Shown here: positions 34,469 through 43,202 of the stretch, in pieces | How positions within the stretch are numbered: position 1 is the first letter of the stretch | Layout: every line of letters starts with the position of its first letter | Source of the DNA: JBBQQG01 sp038216175 | GTDB taxonomy: Bacteria; Patescibacteriota; Saccharimonadia; Saccharimonadales; OMJO01 | DNA length: 58,174 nucleotides | Assembly: GCA_038216175.1 (NCBI GenBank) | Contig: JBBQQG010000005.1 | Location: forward strand, 1 to 58,174 | Direction: 5' to 3' | The notes under the pieces: model-generated | Database searches by the model: none | Seen by the model: the letters and a program-made list of their open reading frames with translations, nothing else | Told to the model about the DNA's origin: nothing | Program-made: the position numbers and the translations under genes

Positions 34469-36832
34469 TTAAGGTAGGGGATTACCCGCTTGTAAGGTAT
34501 TTAAAAACTCGTCGGCTACAGTAAACGTATTGCTAGTATTTCCACCAAGTGCTTGATAGGTAGAATATGTGTCGATATGATGTTTCTGACCACCCGATCC
34601 GTAAAAAAGTCCGGCCGTTTTTGTATATATAAACCTGCCAAGATTATTAACTACTGGCAGGCGCGCCAAGTTTGCATTATTTATTTGTAAGAAACTGACA
34701 GATCCAAGACCCCAGTTAGATATTGCAGATGAGTCTATATTTATACGTGTCCCATTTTGCATAAGGAATTTGTTGCCCTGGGCATCTTTTACCATTACCG
34801 AAAGATTGCCTGAATTAACATATGCAGTTTCTAGGTTTGGTTGACCCGTAATTAGATTCGCTGGGTTGATGTTGAAGTAACTAAAATATTCATATAAAGG
34901 AATATGAAGGCTATTAACCCCATTGACCATTGAAACACCAGTAGAAGCGCTAAAAATCGTATTATCAGCTAATTTAAATGGGCCATCATTAAATTGCAAA
35001 GCGCTATAGGCAGTCAAAGGCAGTAATCGGGTAATATCCAATCCCAAGCCCGTAAAATTGTCCCAGGTAGGTACTTGACGCTTCTGGCCTCCTTCGAGCA
35101 CATAGACTTTACCGTTCTCAGGAACATAAATATTTGAACTATTAATTGAATTTGGTAAAACTGGTAACAAACCTTTACCAGTGTTTTGCCATACTTCAGT
35201 AGGTATATCTGTAGAACCAGTTACATCAATTTTACGGCCGTTGTCTACTAAATATTTATGGCCACTATCATCTGTTGCCCAGACAGATAAGTCGGGAGAA
35301 CTAATTGTTGGTGGTGAAGTAGTGAAACTAGAAGCACTAGGATTTAGGTTAGCGTAGTATTTCATGCCCCAAGCAGAGAACACATTACTATCTGCAACTT
35401 TATGGAATTGGAAATTATTTGGATCGTAAATCAAAATAGGGGAACTAGGCGTAAATTGGATTACAATTTGATGACCAATTTGCAACGGCCCTAGTGGTTG
35501 GCCCGCATTGATGACTTGAGTGTTTATTAGTACATTGCCCCAATTATAACCAAGAGCCGCAAGCGTTTGGCCGTCTATTATTGGTAACTTCATACCAGCT
35601 TGCATTTTGTAGACTGTGTCTCCGAACTGCATTAAAGGAGGAACTGGTTGAGCAGTTCCGGGTAGACGCTCTAAAAATTCTGTGCCTGGTATGGTTTTAG
35701 TCAATGTAGTATTAAAGCAGTCTAAAGCCCATGCGTCGCAGGTTGCTGAGTCCGGTATGAAGTATCTGTATGTGTTATTTACGAATTGAATTTGAGAGTA
35801 GCTTCGGCTTATAACCCGTGTTCCCAATACGCCGTCATCTGTATATTGTGCCAAATAGTCGTCCGTTACTGGGACAATTGGCTCATATTGCAAGAAGTAA
35901 GCTTTATATATTTCCCAATTTGTTAGTTTGAATTTTTTACGAGCATAGCTGTTATCTGGCATTAGCCCTTCCACGACTAGCCAGACTTGGCCATCAGAAC
36001 CTTGTCGTAGCCACTTGCCGGCCGGCTTAGTAGTTCCAAACCAATCAGTAAAAAGCCTCCAAAAATTACGGTTCCCATAGGCACCACAACTATCGCCGGA
36101 ACCATATAAATTAGCTAATGCGGAAGCGTTCGGCTGGTAGGGAGTGTAATTGTAGAGGGCTGCTGTGGCTGGGTTTTGTAGATAAACTTGCGAACCGCCA
36201 CAGGAAGGGTTGGGGTTAAATTGTATATTACTTGTGATGCCTGCTCGGAAATTAAATGAACCTGAATCTAGGGTGTATCGCTTAAATTGACGAGCAGCAT
36301 TATATACCTGGTTAAAGAAACCATAATATGCTGTATCACATGCTGCTGTGTCAGGGCACCCATAACCAGTAGCACTGCGATATTGAATGTCCCAAGGCCA
36401 AGTATCGGTTACTAGAGCTTGTTCCTTTTGTAGAAGTACAATTAAAGACTTTTGACTTACACCACAGCCAATACCTACATCATAAATGATTTGGGCAGCT
36501 GATTTACGACCTGCAGTTATAGCCCCGCCACAATATTGATCGGCAGCTTTTGCTGGCACATCCTGTTGGAAGTCCTTTAGACACGTAAAGGGCGGTTGAT
36601 TAGTTCCGCTGCCAGCGTGATTAACATCGCAAATAGGGACTTTGCTATTTAGGAATTCCTGAACTTGAAGAGTAGTCATAGCATTAGGGTTGAAGAATAC
36701 TGAGTCGTCAATTATGTAACCAGCATTAAAGTCGCTTCCGGTTAAAGCGGCAACTTTTTTAAATGGCACGAAAACAAATTGTGACAACCCTAGTATCACG
36801 GTTAGGATTATAATTAGTAAGCGCTTTTTCAT
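34469..36832 (-). CDS. large secreted repeat protein with cell-wall-associated N-terminal domain
   Basis: A 787-residue protein with a signal peptide (about 1-29). An N-terminal cysteine-rich domain (about 35-270) includes FFNPNAMTTLQVQEFLNSK, YDVGIGCGVSQKSLIVLLQK and GYGCPDTAACDTAYYGFFNQ. I know this domain from actinobacterial and CPR surface proteins annotated as hemagglutinin or hypothetical; its function is not established. From about 275 to the end come at least seven beta-type repeats, each with a core such as KYLVDNGRKIDV, VYVLEGGQKRQV or KFLMQNGTRINI. No sorting signal or C-terminal anchor is seen. It is probably a surface adhesin or wall-binding protein. It is followed by the methyltransferase that shares one repeat. 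Confidence 0.75.
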   Translation of the reverse strand: MKKRLLIIILTVILGLSQFVFVPFKKVAALTGSDFNAGYIIDDSVFFNPNAMTTLQVQEFLNSKVPICDVNHAGSGTNQPPFTCLKDFQQDVPAKAADQYCGGAITAGRKSAAQIIYDVGIGCGVSQKSLIVLLQKEQALVTDTWPWDIQYRSATGYGCPDTAACDTAYYGFFNQVYNAARQFKRYTLDSGSFNFRAGITSNIQFNPNPSCGGSQVYLQNPATAALYNYTPYQPNASALANLYGSGDSCGAYGNRNFWRLFTDWFGTTKPAGKWLRQGSDGQVWLVVEGLMPDNSYARKKFKLTNWEIYKAYFLQYEPIVPVTDDYLAQYTDDGVLGTRVISRSYSQIQFVNNTYRYFIPDSATCDAWALDCFNTTLTKTIPGTEFLERLPGTAQPVPPLMQFGDTVYKMQAGMKLPIIDGQTLAALGYNWGNVLINTQVINAGQPLGPLQIGHQIVIQFTPSSPILIYDPNNFQFHKVADSNVFSAWGMKYYANLNPSASSFTTSPPTISSPDLSVWATDDSGHKYLVDNGRKIDVTGSTDIPTEVWQNTGKGLLPVLPNSINSSNIYVPENGKVYVLEGGQKRQVPTWDNFTGLGLDITRLLPLTAYSALQFNDGPFKLADNTIFSASTGVSMVNGVNSLHIPLYEYFSYFNINPANLITGQPNLETAYVNSGNLSVMVKDAQGNKFLMQNGTRINIDSSAISNWGLGSVSFLQINNANLARLPVVNNLGRFIYTKTAGLFYGSGGQKHHIDTYSTYQALGGNTSNTFTVADEFLNTLQAGNPLP

Positions 36833-36833
36833 A

Positions 36834-37397
36834 CTAATTCACGCTAAATTCAATTTGCTGGGATGCAGTACCTATTGAAGTTGCAGATGAATAAGTAATT
36901 GACGCTTTCCAACGCCCTGGTTTAAGCTCAGAAGTAGTAACACTAAACGGAGTACAAATTGTAGTAGTGGCATCTTTATTACCTGCTGAAGTTTTTGTAA
37001 TTTCATCACTTGCCGCAGTTAGCTTTAGTGTACAGGTACCATTATCTTCTATAACTCCTGATACAAAGGCGTTCACTTCAACTTGGAAGCCATTTTGCTC
37101 GGCACGAGTTATAACGACAGAAACACTTCGCTTATCGGTATTAGATGTGCTATTTGCGTCTTGGTTTATTCTTTCGGCCGCAGCTTTTTTATTCGCTTCT
37201 GAGTCTGCTTTCTCTTGTGGTGTAGCAGGGCTATAGTTGATGGTTTCTTTAGTTTCAACGGGCTTGGTAATAACGAGTTTGTTGTGCTTAAAATATACGT
37301 TCCTTACTAATAAGCTAACAACTATAATTGCAACGATTCCCAAACATACGGCTATAACTTTTTTACTTATTTTAAATGATTTATTTTTTAACATCAT
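36834..37397 (-). CDS. membrane-anchored extracytoplasmic protein of unknown function
   Basis: I do not recognise this 187-residue protein. It has an N-terminal membrane segment (about 14-31, VIAVCLGIVAIIVVSLLV). A charged linker (about 50-82) follows, and then a beta-rich, threonine-rich domain with two cysteines (GTCTLKL and TTICTPF) that could form one disulfide. The tail resembles an Ig-like fold (SVVITRAEQNGFQVEVNAFV, GRWKASITYSS). It lies one base upstream of the 787-residue secreted protein gene and probably shares its promoter, so a partner or scaffold for that protein is plausible. Confidence 0.6.
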   Translation of the reverse strand: MMLKNKSFKISKKVIAVCLGIVAIIVVSLLVRNVYFKHNKLVITKPVETKETINYSPATPQEKADSEANKKAAAERINQDANSTSNTDKRSVSVVITRAEQNGFQVEVNAFVSGVIEDNGTCTLKLTAASDEITKTSAGNKDATTTICTPFSVTTSELKPGRWKASITYSSATSIGTASQQIEFSVN

Positions 37398-37434
37398 GCT
37401 TATGTATAGTCTAACATATTAAAATGCTTATGTA
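37396..37434. repeat. pair of 11-bp direct repeats at a divergent promoter
   Basis: ATGCTTATGTA occurs at 37396-37406 and 37424-37434, 28 nt apart. The first copy overlaps the start codon of the minus-strand gene. The spacing is close to 2.7 helical turns. It might be an operator for the divergent unit 37397/37546, or chance in AT-rich DNA. Confidence 0.3.
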
Positions 37435-37545
37435 AAGATACTGTACGAATGTTTTATAGTTGACTCTTGGACTAAGTTTGTTTGGAAACTTGGATAGAGA
37501 ACATATCAGAAATCAGACTATTAATTATAGTACAATGTTCGTAGT

Positions 37546-38937
37546 ATGCAATCCATCAAAAGTACTAAAGAACAATCGACCAAAATATCTAAATCTAAAC
37601 TCAAGACTTCCACCATCCAATTACCGCATTGGCCGTTAAAAGCAAAAGTTATCTTCGTTGCATTAATTGGATCTCCAGTAGTTTTACTTATAGGATTGAT
37701 AAAACATTTTGCAGTTAATGTTCCGTTTTATGATCAGTGGGAAGTTGTCCTACTTTTCAAAAAATCTCAAAACCATTTATTAGGCTTTGCTGACTTTTTT
37801 GCACAACATAACGAGCATAGAATTCTGTTCCCCAGAATAGTTATGTATGTATTAGCCAGAATGACGCATTGGGATGTGAATTACGAAATTGTAGTAAGTG
37901 TACTCTTAGCTCTTTTGACGTTTGTTTTAATCCTGCTAATACTCAGAAAGACCATAAAAAACAACTATCTATTTGCTATTGGTGCAGTAATAATAAGTCT
38001 AATATTTTTCTCTCCACTTCAGTGGGAAAACTGGCTCTGGGGGTGGCAGATTCAATGGTTTATGAATGTTTTTGCAGTCGTACTAGCTGTTTGGGCACTC
38101 GATGTTTGGGAGACAAAATCAACAAGAAATAAACTTATTGTAGCAATCTTGGCTTCCATAATTGCTACCTACTCGCTGGCAAGCGGAATGTTTGTTTGGT
38201 TAATTTGTTTGCCTTTATTCTACTTCAGAAAAGATCTGCGCCGATACTCACCTTACTGGATTGTAGCAGCCATCGGCACTGTCGGCTCGCATTATATTCA
38301 CTATGTTAATCCGGCTTATCATCCATCTAAAACATTGTTCCTTCACCAGCCAGTACGGTTTATTGAGTATTTCCTCGTTTATGTTGTGCGGCCAATTAAC
38401 TTTGACTTTCTACTTTCTGGTCAATTTGCAGTTGTACTTTTTATAGTCTCTGGAGGATTAAGCACCTATTTATTATTAAAAAAACGGGTAGAACTAAATG
38501 GTTCACTTTTACCATGGCTATGTTTTATAGGCTATGGACTAATTGCTGCTGTTACGACAGACATTTCGCGTCTTGGTTTTGGTATAAGCCAAGGTTACGC
38601 AAGCCGTTATGTAACTCTATCAAACTTTTCTATTATAGCTTTAGTAGTACTGATAATCAGAACCTTAGAAATCACCAAACACACAGATATTTTACAAAGA
38701 ATTGTAAGAGGTGCTTGTGTCGTATTACTAAGTATAACTACACTGCTTGTTATGCTTAACTACGTTAAGGGGATTGAGCAAATGCAATTCCAGCACGATC
38801 ATTTAGTAAAAGCCCGAGAATGTGCCTTGCATGCAACAAGCGTGAAAGATGACTGTCTATTGCTACTATACCCAGACAAAACTGTAGTTTGGGAACGGTT
38901 GAAGTATTTACGCACTATCCACTACGGCGGTCTCTAG
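37546..38937 (+). CDS. polytopic membrane protein, GT-C-like glycosyltransferase candidate
   Basis: A 463-residue protein with a basic N-terminal tail (about 1-40) and about ten membrane segments. The first outside loop holds VPFYDQWEVVLLF and then FAQHNEHRILFPR. An acidic/aromatic first loop is usual in GT-C enzymes, which use polyprenyl-phosphate sugars. The neighbouring polyprenol-phosphate-type GT2 (38934-39677) would make such a donor. The family has no known activity that I can state. TACAAT lies nine bases before the ATG with no Shine-Dalgarno. It overlaps the convergent GT2 gene by four bases. Confidence 0.65.
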   Translation: MQSIKSTKEQSTKISKSKLKTSTIQLPHWPLKAKVIFVALIGSPVVLLIGLIKHFAVNVPFYDQWEVVLLFKKSQNHLLGFADFFAQHNEHRILFPRIVMYVLARMTHWDVNYEIVVSVLLALLTFVLILLILRKTIKNNYLFAIGAVIISLIFFSPLQWENWLWGWQIQWFMNVFAVVLAVWALDVWETKSTRNKLIVAILASIIATYSLASGMFVWLICLPLFYFRKDLRRYSPYWIVAAIGTVGSHYIHYVNPAYHPSKTLFLHQPVRFIEYFLVYVVRPINFDFLLSGQFAVVLFIVSGGLSTYLLLKKRVELNGSLLPWLCFIGYGLIAAVTTDISRLGFGISQGYASRYVTLSNFSIIALVVLIIRTLEITKHTDILQRIVRGACVVLLSITTLLVMLNYVKGIEQMQFQHDHLVKARECALHATSVKDDCLLLLYPDKTVVWERLKYLRTIHYGGL

Positions 38938-39677
38938 TCCGAACTCTTTTTTCTATAATCACCACGTGATAACCATTTTTCTATAAGGCAATACAGAATT
39001 ATATAAAAGTAACGGCTACCCATCTCTTTGATTTTAAGATTTGATTCACCAGCCTTGCGGTTAGTCCAATAGTTCGGAACCACAGCGTATGAATATCCTC
39101 TTACAATCGCCTTTAGAGGTAACTCTACTGTTAGATTAAAATGATGACTTAGGAATGGTTGGAGGCCATCAATAGTTTCTTTCTTATATAGTTTGAAAGC
39201 GTTTGTGACGTCATTATAACGAATACCAAATAATACTTTAATTATGCCATTAGTAAAACGGTTAAGAATCAATTTTGATTTAGGATAATCAATAGTCTTG
39301 CCACCTTTTTTAAAACGAGAACCGAAGACTGCATCGTAATTACCTTCAAGCATTTTGTTATAGTAGGCAATAAGATCTTCTGGTCGATCAGACATATCAG
39401 CCATAACAATCGCCACACAATCACCATTATAATTTTCTAGTCCACATCGAACAGCAAAGCCAAAACCATTTGGCGGCTGATTATTGACGTAGCGAACCTC
39501 AGGTATTTTATTATGGAGTTCTTTAAGTATTTTTTCGGTGGTATCTTTGCTATTATCATTCACTATCAGTACTTCGTGTGGAATTTTTTCGGCTTTCAGG
39601 GCATTATGAAAAGCTAATATAGTTTCAGCAATAGTCGCTTCTTCGTTATAGGCAGGGATGACAACTGATAATTTCAT
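38934..39677 (-). CDS. GT2 family, polyprenol-phosphate sugar synthase-like (DPM1-type)
   Basis: A 247-residue GT-A enzyme. It begins KLSVVIPAYNEEATIAETI and has EVLIVNDNSKDTTEKIL and the metal site AIVMADMSDRPEDLIA. Later come FGSRFKKGG and YNDVTNAFKLYKKE, the pattern of DPM1/polyprenol-phosphate mannosyl- or glucosyltransferases. No C-terminal membrane segments are present, so this is the short form. It probably charges polyprenyl phosphate with one sugar for a GT-C enzyme, such as the convergent neighbour. It is three bases downstream of an epimerase gene, so the three minus-strand genes to 41794 form an operon. Confidence 0.86.
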   Translation of the reverse strand: MKLSVVIPAYNEEATIAETILAFHNALKAEKIPHEVLIVNDNSKDTTEKILKELHNKIPEVRYVNNQPPNGFGFAVRCGLENYNGDCVAIVMADMSDRPEDLIAYYNKMLEGNYDAVFGSRFKKGGKTIDYPKSKLILNRFTNGIIKVLFGIRYNDVTNAFKLYKKETIDGLQPFLSHHFNLTVELPLKAIVRGYSYAVVPNYWTNRKAGESNLKIKEMGSRYFYIILYCLIEKWLSRGDYRKKSSD

Positions 39678-39680
39678 TTG

Positions 39681-40748
39681 TTAGGAGAGAATCGGTTTTA
39701 AGTCAGACTCGTTTTGGCTGATCCACTCATAAATGTCTGAGACGGTTTGTTTAGCATCTTTTTGCCAAGTGAGTCCAGATTTTTGTAAAAATTTACTACT
39801 ATCGGTAATAAAAAAACGTAGATCAGCCGGTCGGTCTTCTTTAATTGAAGCTATAGTGATTTTATTTCCTGTTACCTCTTCAGATAGTTTGGTTAATTCT
39901 TTGAGAGAGACGCTATTGGTAAGCCCTCCACCTATGTTAAACGTGCTGCCGTTGTAATCATCAAAATTATTAATCTGGGTGAGGATAGCCCGGTACAAAT
40001 CGTCTATGTGTATGAAGTCCCGAACTTGTTTACCTTCGCCACCATAACCAATATAGCTCAACTGTTGCTTGAAGTAGTGCTTAGCTACCCATAATACGAA
40101 TACTCCTTGGTCTATTTTGCCCATCTGCCAAGGACCGGTGATAACTCCACAGCGATTAACGATGGCTCGCATTCCGTATGTATCAACGTACTCAGCAATC
40201 AGCATTTCTGAAGCAAGCTTAGTCGTACCATATAATGAGCGGGGTCTATCAATTGGGAAATTCTCTGCGATACCTTCTTTTGTAGCACCTTTTGTCGATT
40301 GCTGATTCAGGATTTCAAATCGAGACGGTGTTTCACGATAATCCAATTCATTGATATAACTAATTGGGTATATTCGACTAGTAGATAAAAATAGTAAGTC
40401 TGCGCCGCGAGACCTGGCAAATTCGAGACAGTTTACAGTTCCCATTAAGTTGGTGTTTATCAAGTAGTCTGGGGCAGAATCTATACCTGCCAAAACAGAC
40501 GGCTCGGCGGAGCATTCGATAAGTAAATCGATACTTTCTAATACCAGGTCCTCTTTATTCCTGATGTCGCCATGCAAAAATTCAATATTGTTTTCGCGTA
40601 GCCGTTTTATAGATAATTCTGAACCTCGTCGGCGAAGATTATCTAGGCAGACAATTCTTAAATTTGGGTTATCGGACTTCAGTTTGATAGCTAAGTTCGA
40701 GCCTACAAATCCGGCCCCTCCAGTAATGAGAATATTTTTATATCTCAT
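39681..40748 (-). CDS. NAD-dependent sugar-nucleotide epimerase/dehydratase (extended SDR)
   Basis: I use the ATG at 40748, which overlaps the stop of the preceding gene by one base (TAATG); the longer frame to 40769 only adds seven residues. The product (about 355 residues) has the Rossmann motif TGGAGFVGSN, the catalytic serine/threonine region LFLSTSRIYP and SLYGTTKLASE (Y-x-x-x-K). The segment FIHIDDLYRAI is usual for sugar-nucleotide SDRs. It resembles CDP-paratose/CDP-tyvelose or related 2-epimerases and works with its neighbour at 40748-41794. The substrate is unknown. Confidence 0.83.
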   Translation of the reverse strand: MRYKNILITGGAGFVGSNLAIKLKSDNPNLRIVCLDNLRRRGSELSIKRLRENNIEFLHGDIRNKEDLVLESIDLLIECSAEPSVLAGIDSAPDYLINTNLMGTVNCLEFARSRGADLLFLSTSRIYPISYINELDYRETPSRFEILNQQSTKGATKEGIAENFPIDRPRSLYGTTKLASEMLIAEYVDTYGMRAIVNRCGVITGPWQMGKIDQGVFVLWVAKHYFKQQLSYIGYGGEGKQVRDFIHIDDLYRAILTQINNFDDYNGSTFNIGGGLTNSVSLKELTKLSEEVTGNKITIASIKEDRPADLRFFITDSSKFLQKSGLTWQKDAKQTVSDIYEWISQNESDLKPILS

Positions 40749-41794
40749 TAAGTACGTACCGCCGCACACATTTCTTCGAGAACGGCGTCAATATCGTACT
40801 CAAAATCCCAATTAGGATAATGACTCTTGAATTTTGAAACATCAGAAATGTACCAAATGTGATCGCCAGCTCGATTTTCTGTCGACAATTCATAATTTGC
40901 TTTCTTGCCCAGAAGTTTTTCAATTTTATCGATAGCTTCAAGCATAGAAATATTTGATTGTCTAGCACCTCCAATGTTATAAACTTCGCCTGAGCGCGGC
41001 TTTTTATAAAAATTATAAAAAGCGTTGACGAGATCATGGGAATGAATGTTGTCACGTACCTGCTTACCTTTATACCCGAATATGGTATATTTTTTACCAC
41101 TCGCGATACATTTAATAAGATAAGCCAAAAATCCATGCAATTCTGCACCAGAATGAGATGGGCCTGTCAAACATCCACCTCGGAAAACAGCAGTTTTAAA
41201 TCCAAAGTATTTTCCGTATTCTTGGACCATGACATCAGCGGCTACTTTAGAAGCACCGAAAATAGAATGTTTAGTATTATCGATACTCATACTTTCGTCT
41301 ATACCATCATAGAAGTGATGATCTGTCGGAAGCTCCCAACGTTTTTTTAATTCTATAAGCGGAAGTCGATTCGGGGTATCGCCATATACTTTATTGGTTG
41401 AAGTAAAAATAAAAACTGCATCAGGAGAATGTAGTCTCATATTTTCAAGCATCACCAATGTGCCGTTTGCGTTTACTGTAAAGTCTGTGAATGGTTCTTT
41501 AGCAGCCCAATCATGTGAAGGTTGGGCAGCAGTATGTACAACAATATCAAACTTATGTTTTTTAAATATTTTTTGTACTTCATCATTATCACGAATGTCG
41601 ATATTGTAATGTGTGTATGCTTTTTTAAGTTGATTTTCTATTTTTTTTCTATTCCACTCAGTACTAGCCTCCTCGCCAAAAAAGTATCTTCGCATATCAT
41701 TATCTATTCCGACAATTTCAAACCCTTTTTCAGCAAAAAATTTTGCGGCTTCAGAACCTATTAACCCGCCGGAACCAGTAATTAATGCTTTCAT
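40748..41794 (-). CDS. CDP-paratose 2-epimerase-like SDR
   Basis: The ATG at 41794 has AGAGG just upstream and begins MKALITGSGGLIGSEAA; the longer frame to 41851 lacks these features. The product (348 residues) has the Rossmann motif TGSGGLIGSE and the stretches STEWNRKKIENQL and VVHTAAQPSHDWAAKEPFTD. It also has FTSTNKVYGD and FRGGCLTGPSHSG. These are the distinctive features of CDP-paratose 2-epimerase (RfbE)-type enzymes. No CDP-glucose pathway genes are visible in this window, so a different substrate is possible. It starts the operon with 39681-40748 and 38934-39677. Confidence 0.84.
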   Translation of the reverse strand: MKALITGSGGLIGSEAAKFFAEKGFEIVGIDNDMRRYFFGEEASTEWNRKKIENQLKKAYTHYNIDIRDNDEVQKIFKKHKFDIVVHTAAQPSHDWAAKEPFTDFTVNANGTLVMLENMRLHSPDAVFIFTSTNKVYGDTPNRLPLIELKKRWELPTDHHFYDGIDESMSIDNTKHSIFGASKVAADVMVQEYGKYFGFKTAVFRGGCLTGPSHSGAELHGFLAYLIKCIASGKKYTIFGYKGKQVRDNIHSHDLVNAFYNFYKKPRSGEVYNIGGARQSNISMLEAIDKIEKLLGKKANYELSTENRAGDHIWYISDVSKFKSHYPNWDFEYDIDAVLEEMCAAVRT

Positions 41795-41888
41795 ATGACC
41801 TCTACGTTTAATTTCAATGTAAAGTATATGTTCTCGAAAGAGTCCAGTCAATTTGAATGATAAGTGTTTATCACATAGAATAGTAATA

Positions 41889-43202
41889 ATGAAAATAGCG
41901 GTAGTTGGGACTGGTTATGTCGGCCTGGTTACGGGTACGTGTTTTTCTGAAACTGGAAACACTGTTACCTGTATTGATATTGATGAAAAGAAAGTTCGTT
42001 TACTTAATCGCGGTAAAATCCCTATATATGAACCTAAGTTGGATGTATATTTTCGCCGAAACATTAAAGAGGGGCGCTTAAAATTTACATCGAATTTGGC
42101 TCACGGGCTTAAAGATGCTAAAGTAATTTTCTTAGCGCTACCTACTCCTTCTTCTGCTGATGGATCGGCGGATTTATCGTTTATTTTATCTGCCTCGAAA
42201 GATATCAGTAAATATATTAATAATTATGTAGTTATAGTTAATAAAAGTACGGTTCCCGTCGGGAGTGCAAATAAAGTAGCTAAAACTATTTCTGATTATA
42301 CAAATGTTAAGTTTGATGTTGTCTCAAATCCGGAATTTTTGCGCGAGGGAAGAGCGGTCGATGATTTTATGAAACCAGATCGTGTTGTAATAGGTAGCTC
42401 GTCTGAGCAAGCATTAAAAATAATGCGAACTCTATACAGACCATTTGTTAGGCATGGAAATCCTATTATTGAGATGGATACAATTTCTGCTGAGTTAACA
42501 AAATATTCGGCAAACGCATTTCTTGCTACCAAAATATCATTTATGAATGATATAGCTCTTTTATGTGAAAAAACTGGGGCCGATATAAAGCTTGTCCAAA
42601 AAGGTATGGCATCGGATCACAGAATCGGAGGAGAATTTTTACATGCAGGTATCGGCTACGGTGGAAGTTGTTTCCCGAAAGATGTTTTGGCACTATCATA
42701 TACCGGTTCAGAATATGATCATGTACTTAGAATTATCGATGCTGTCCAAGAAATCAATCAAAGTCAAAAACGAGTATTAGCTCAGAAAGTACTTAAATAT
42801 TTTAACCAAAATATAACTAATAAAACTTTTGCATTATGGGGGTTAGCGTTTAAGCCAGATACTGACGATATTAGAGAAGCGCCCTCGCTAGAGATTATTA
42901 ATACACTAATAGAAAATGGAGCAAATGTTGTTGCATATGATCCTGAAGCTATGGGCAAAGTAAAAAAAATGATAAAAAGTAAGAAGCTAAAATTTGTCGC
43001 CAATGAGTACGAAGCGTTAGACAATGCAGACGCGTTATTAATTGCGACCGAATGGAAAGAATTTAATACTCCTGATTTCGATAAAATAAATAAACTATTG
43101 TTAAATCCAATAATATTTGACGGGCGAAATTTGTTTACTTTAGACGAAATGAAAGAAAATGGATTCCACTACGAAAGCATCGGAAGACCGGTAATAAATT
43201 AG
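41889..43202 (+). CDS. ugd: UDP-glucose 6-dehydrogenase
   Basis: Oxidises UDP-glucose to UDP-glucuronate with two NAD+. I choose the ATG at 41889, where the Rossmann fold begins (MKIAVVGTGYVGLVTGTCF); an ATG 36 bases earlier adds only an unlikely extension. The product (437 residues) has the conserved NPEFLREGRAVDDFMKPDRV and the catalytic cysteine in GYGGSCFPKD. The C-terminal domain has LWGLAFKPDTDDIREAPS. The length is normal. Its stop overlaps the GTG start of the UDP-xylose synthase gene by one base, so UDP-glucuronate is probably passed straight on. Confidence 0.95.
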   Translation: MKIAVVGTGYVGLVTGTCFSETGNTVTCIDIDEKKVRLLNRGKIPIYEPKLDVYFRRNIKEGRLKFTSNLAHGLKDAKVIFLALPTPSSADGSADLSFILSASKDISKYINNYVVIVNKSTVPVGSANKVAKTISDYTNVKFDVVSNPEFLREGRAVDDFMKPDRVVIGSSSEQALKIMRTLYRPFVRHGNPIIEMDTISAELTKYSANAFLATKISFMNDIALLCEKTGADIKLVQKGMASDHRIGGEFLHAGIGYGGSCFPKDVLALSYTGSEYDHVLRIIDAVQEINQSQKRVLAQKVLKYFNQNITNKTFALWGLAFKPDTDDIREAPSLEIINTLIENGANVVAYDPEAMGKVKKMIKSKKLKFVANEYEALDNADALLIATEWKEFNTPDFDKINKLLLNPIIFDGRNLFTLDEMKENGFHYESIGRPVIN

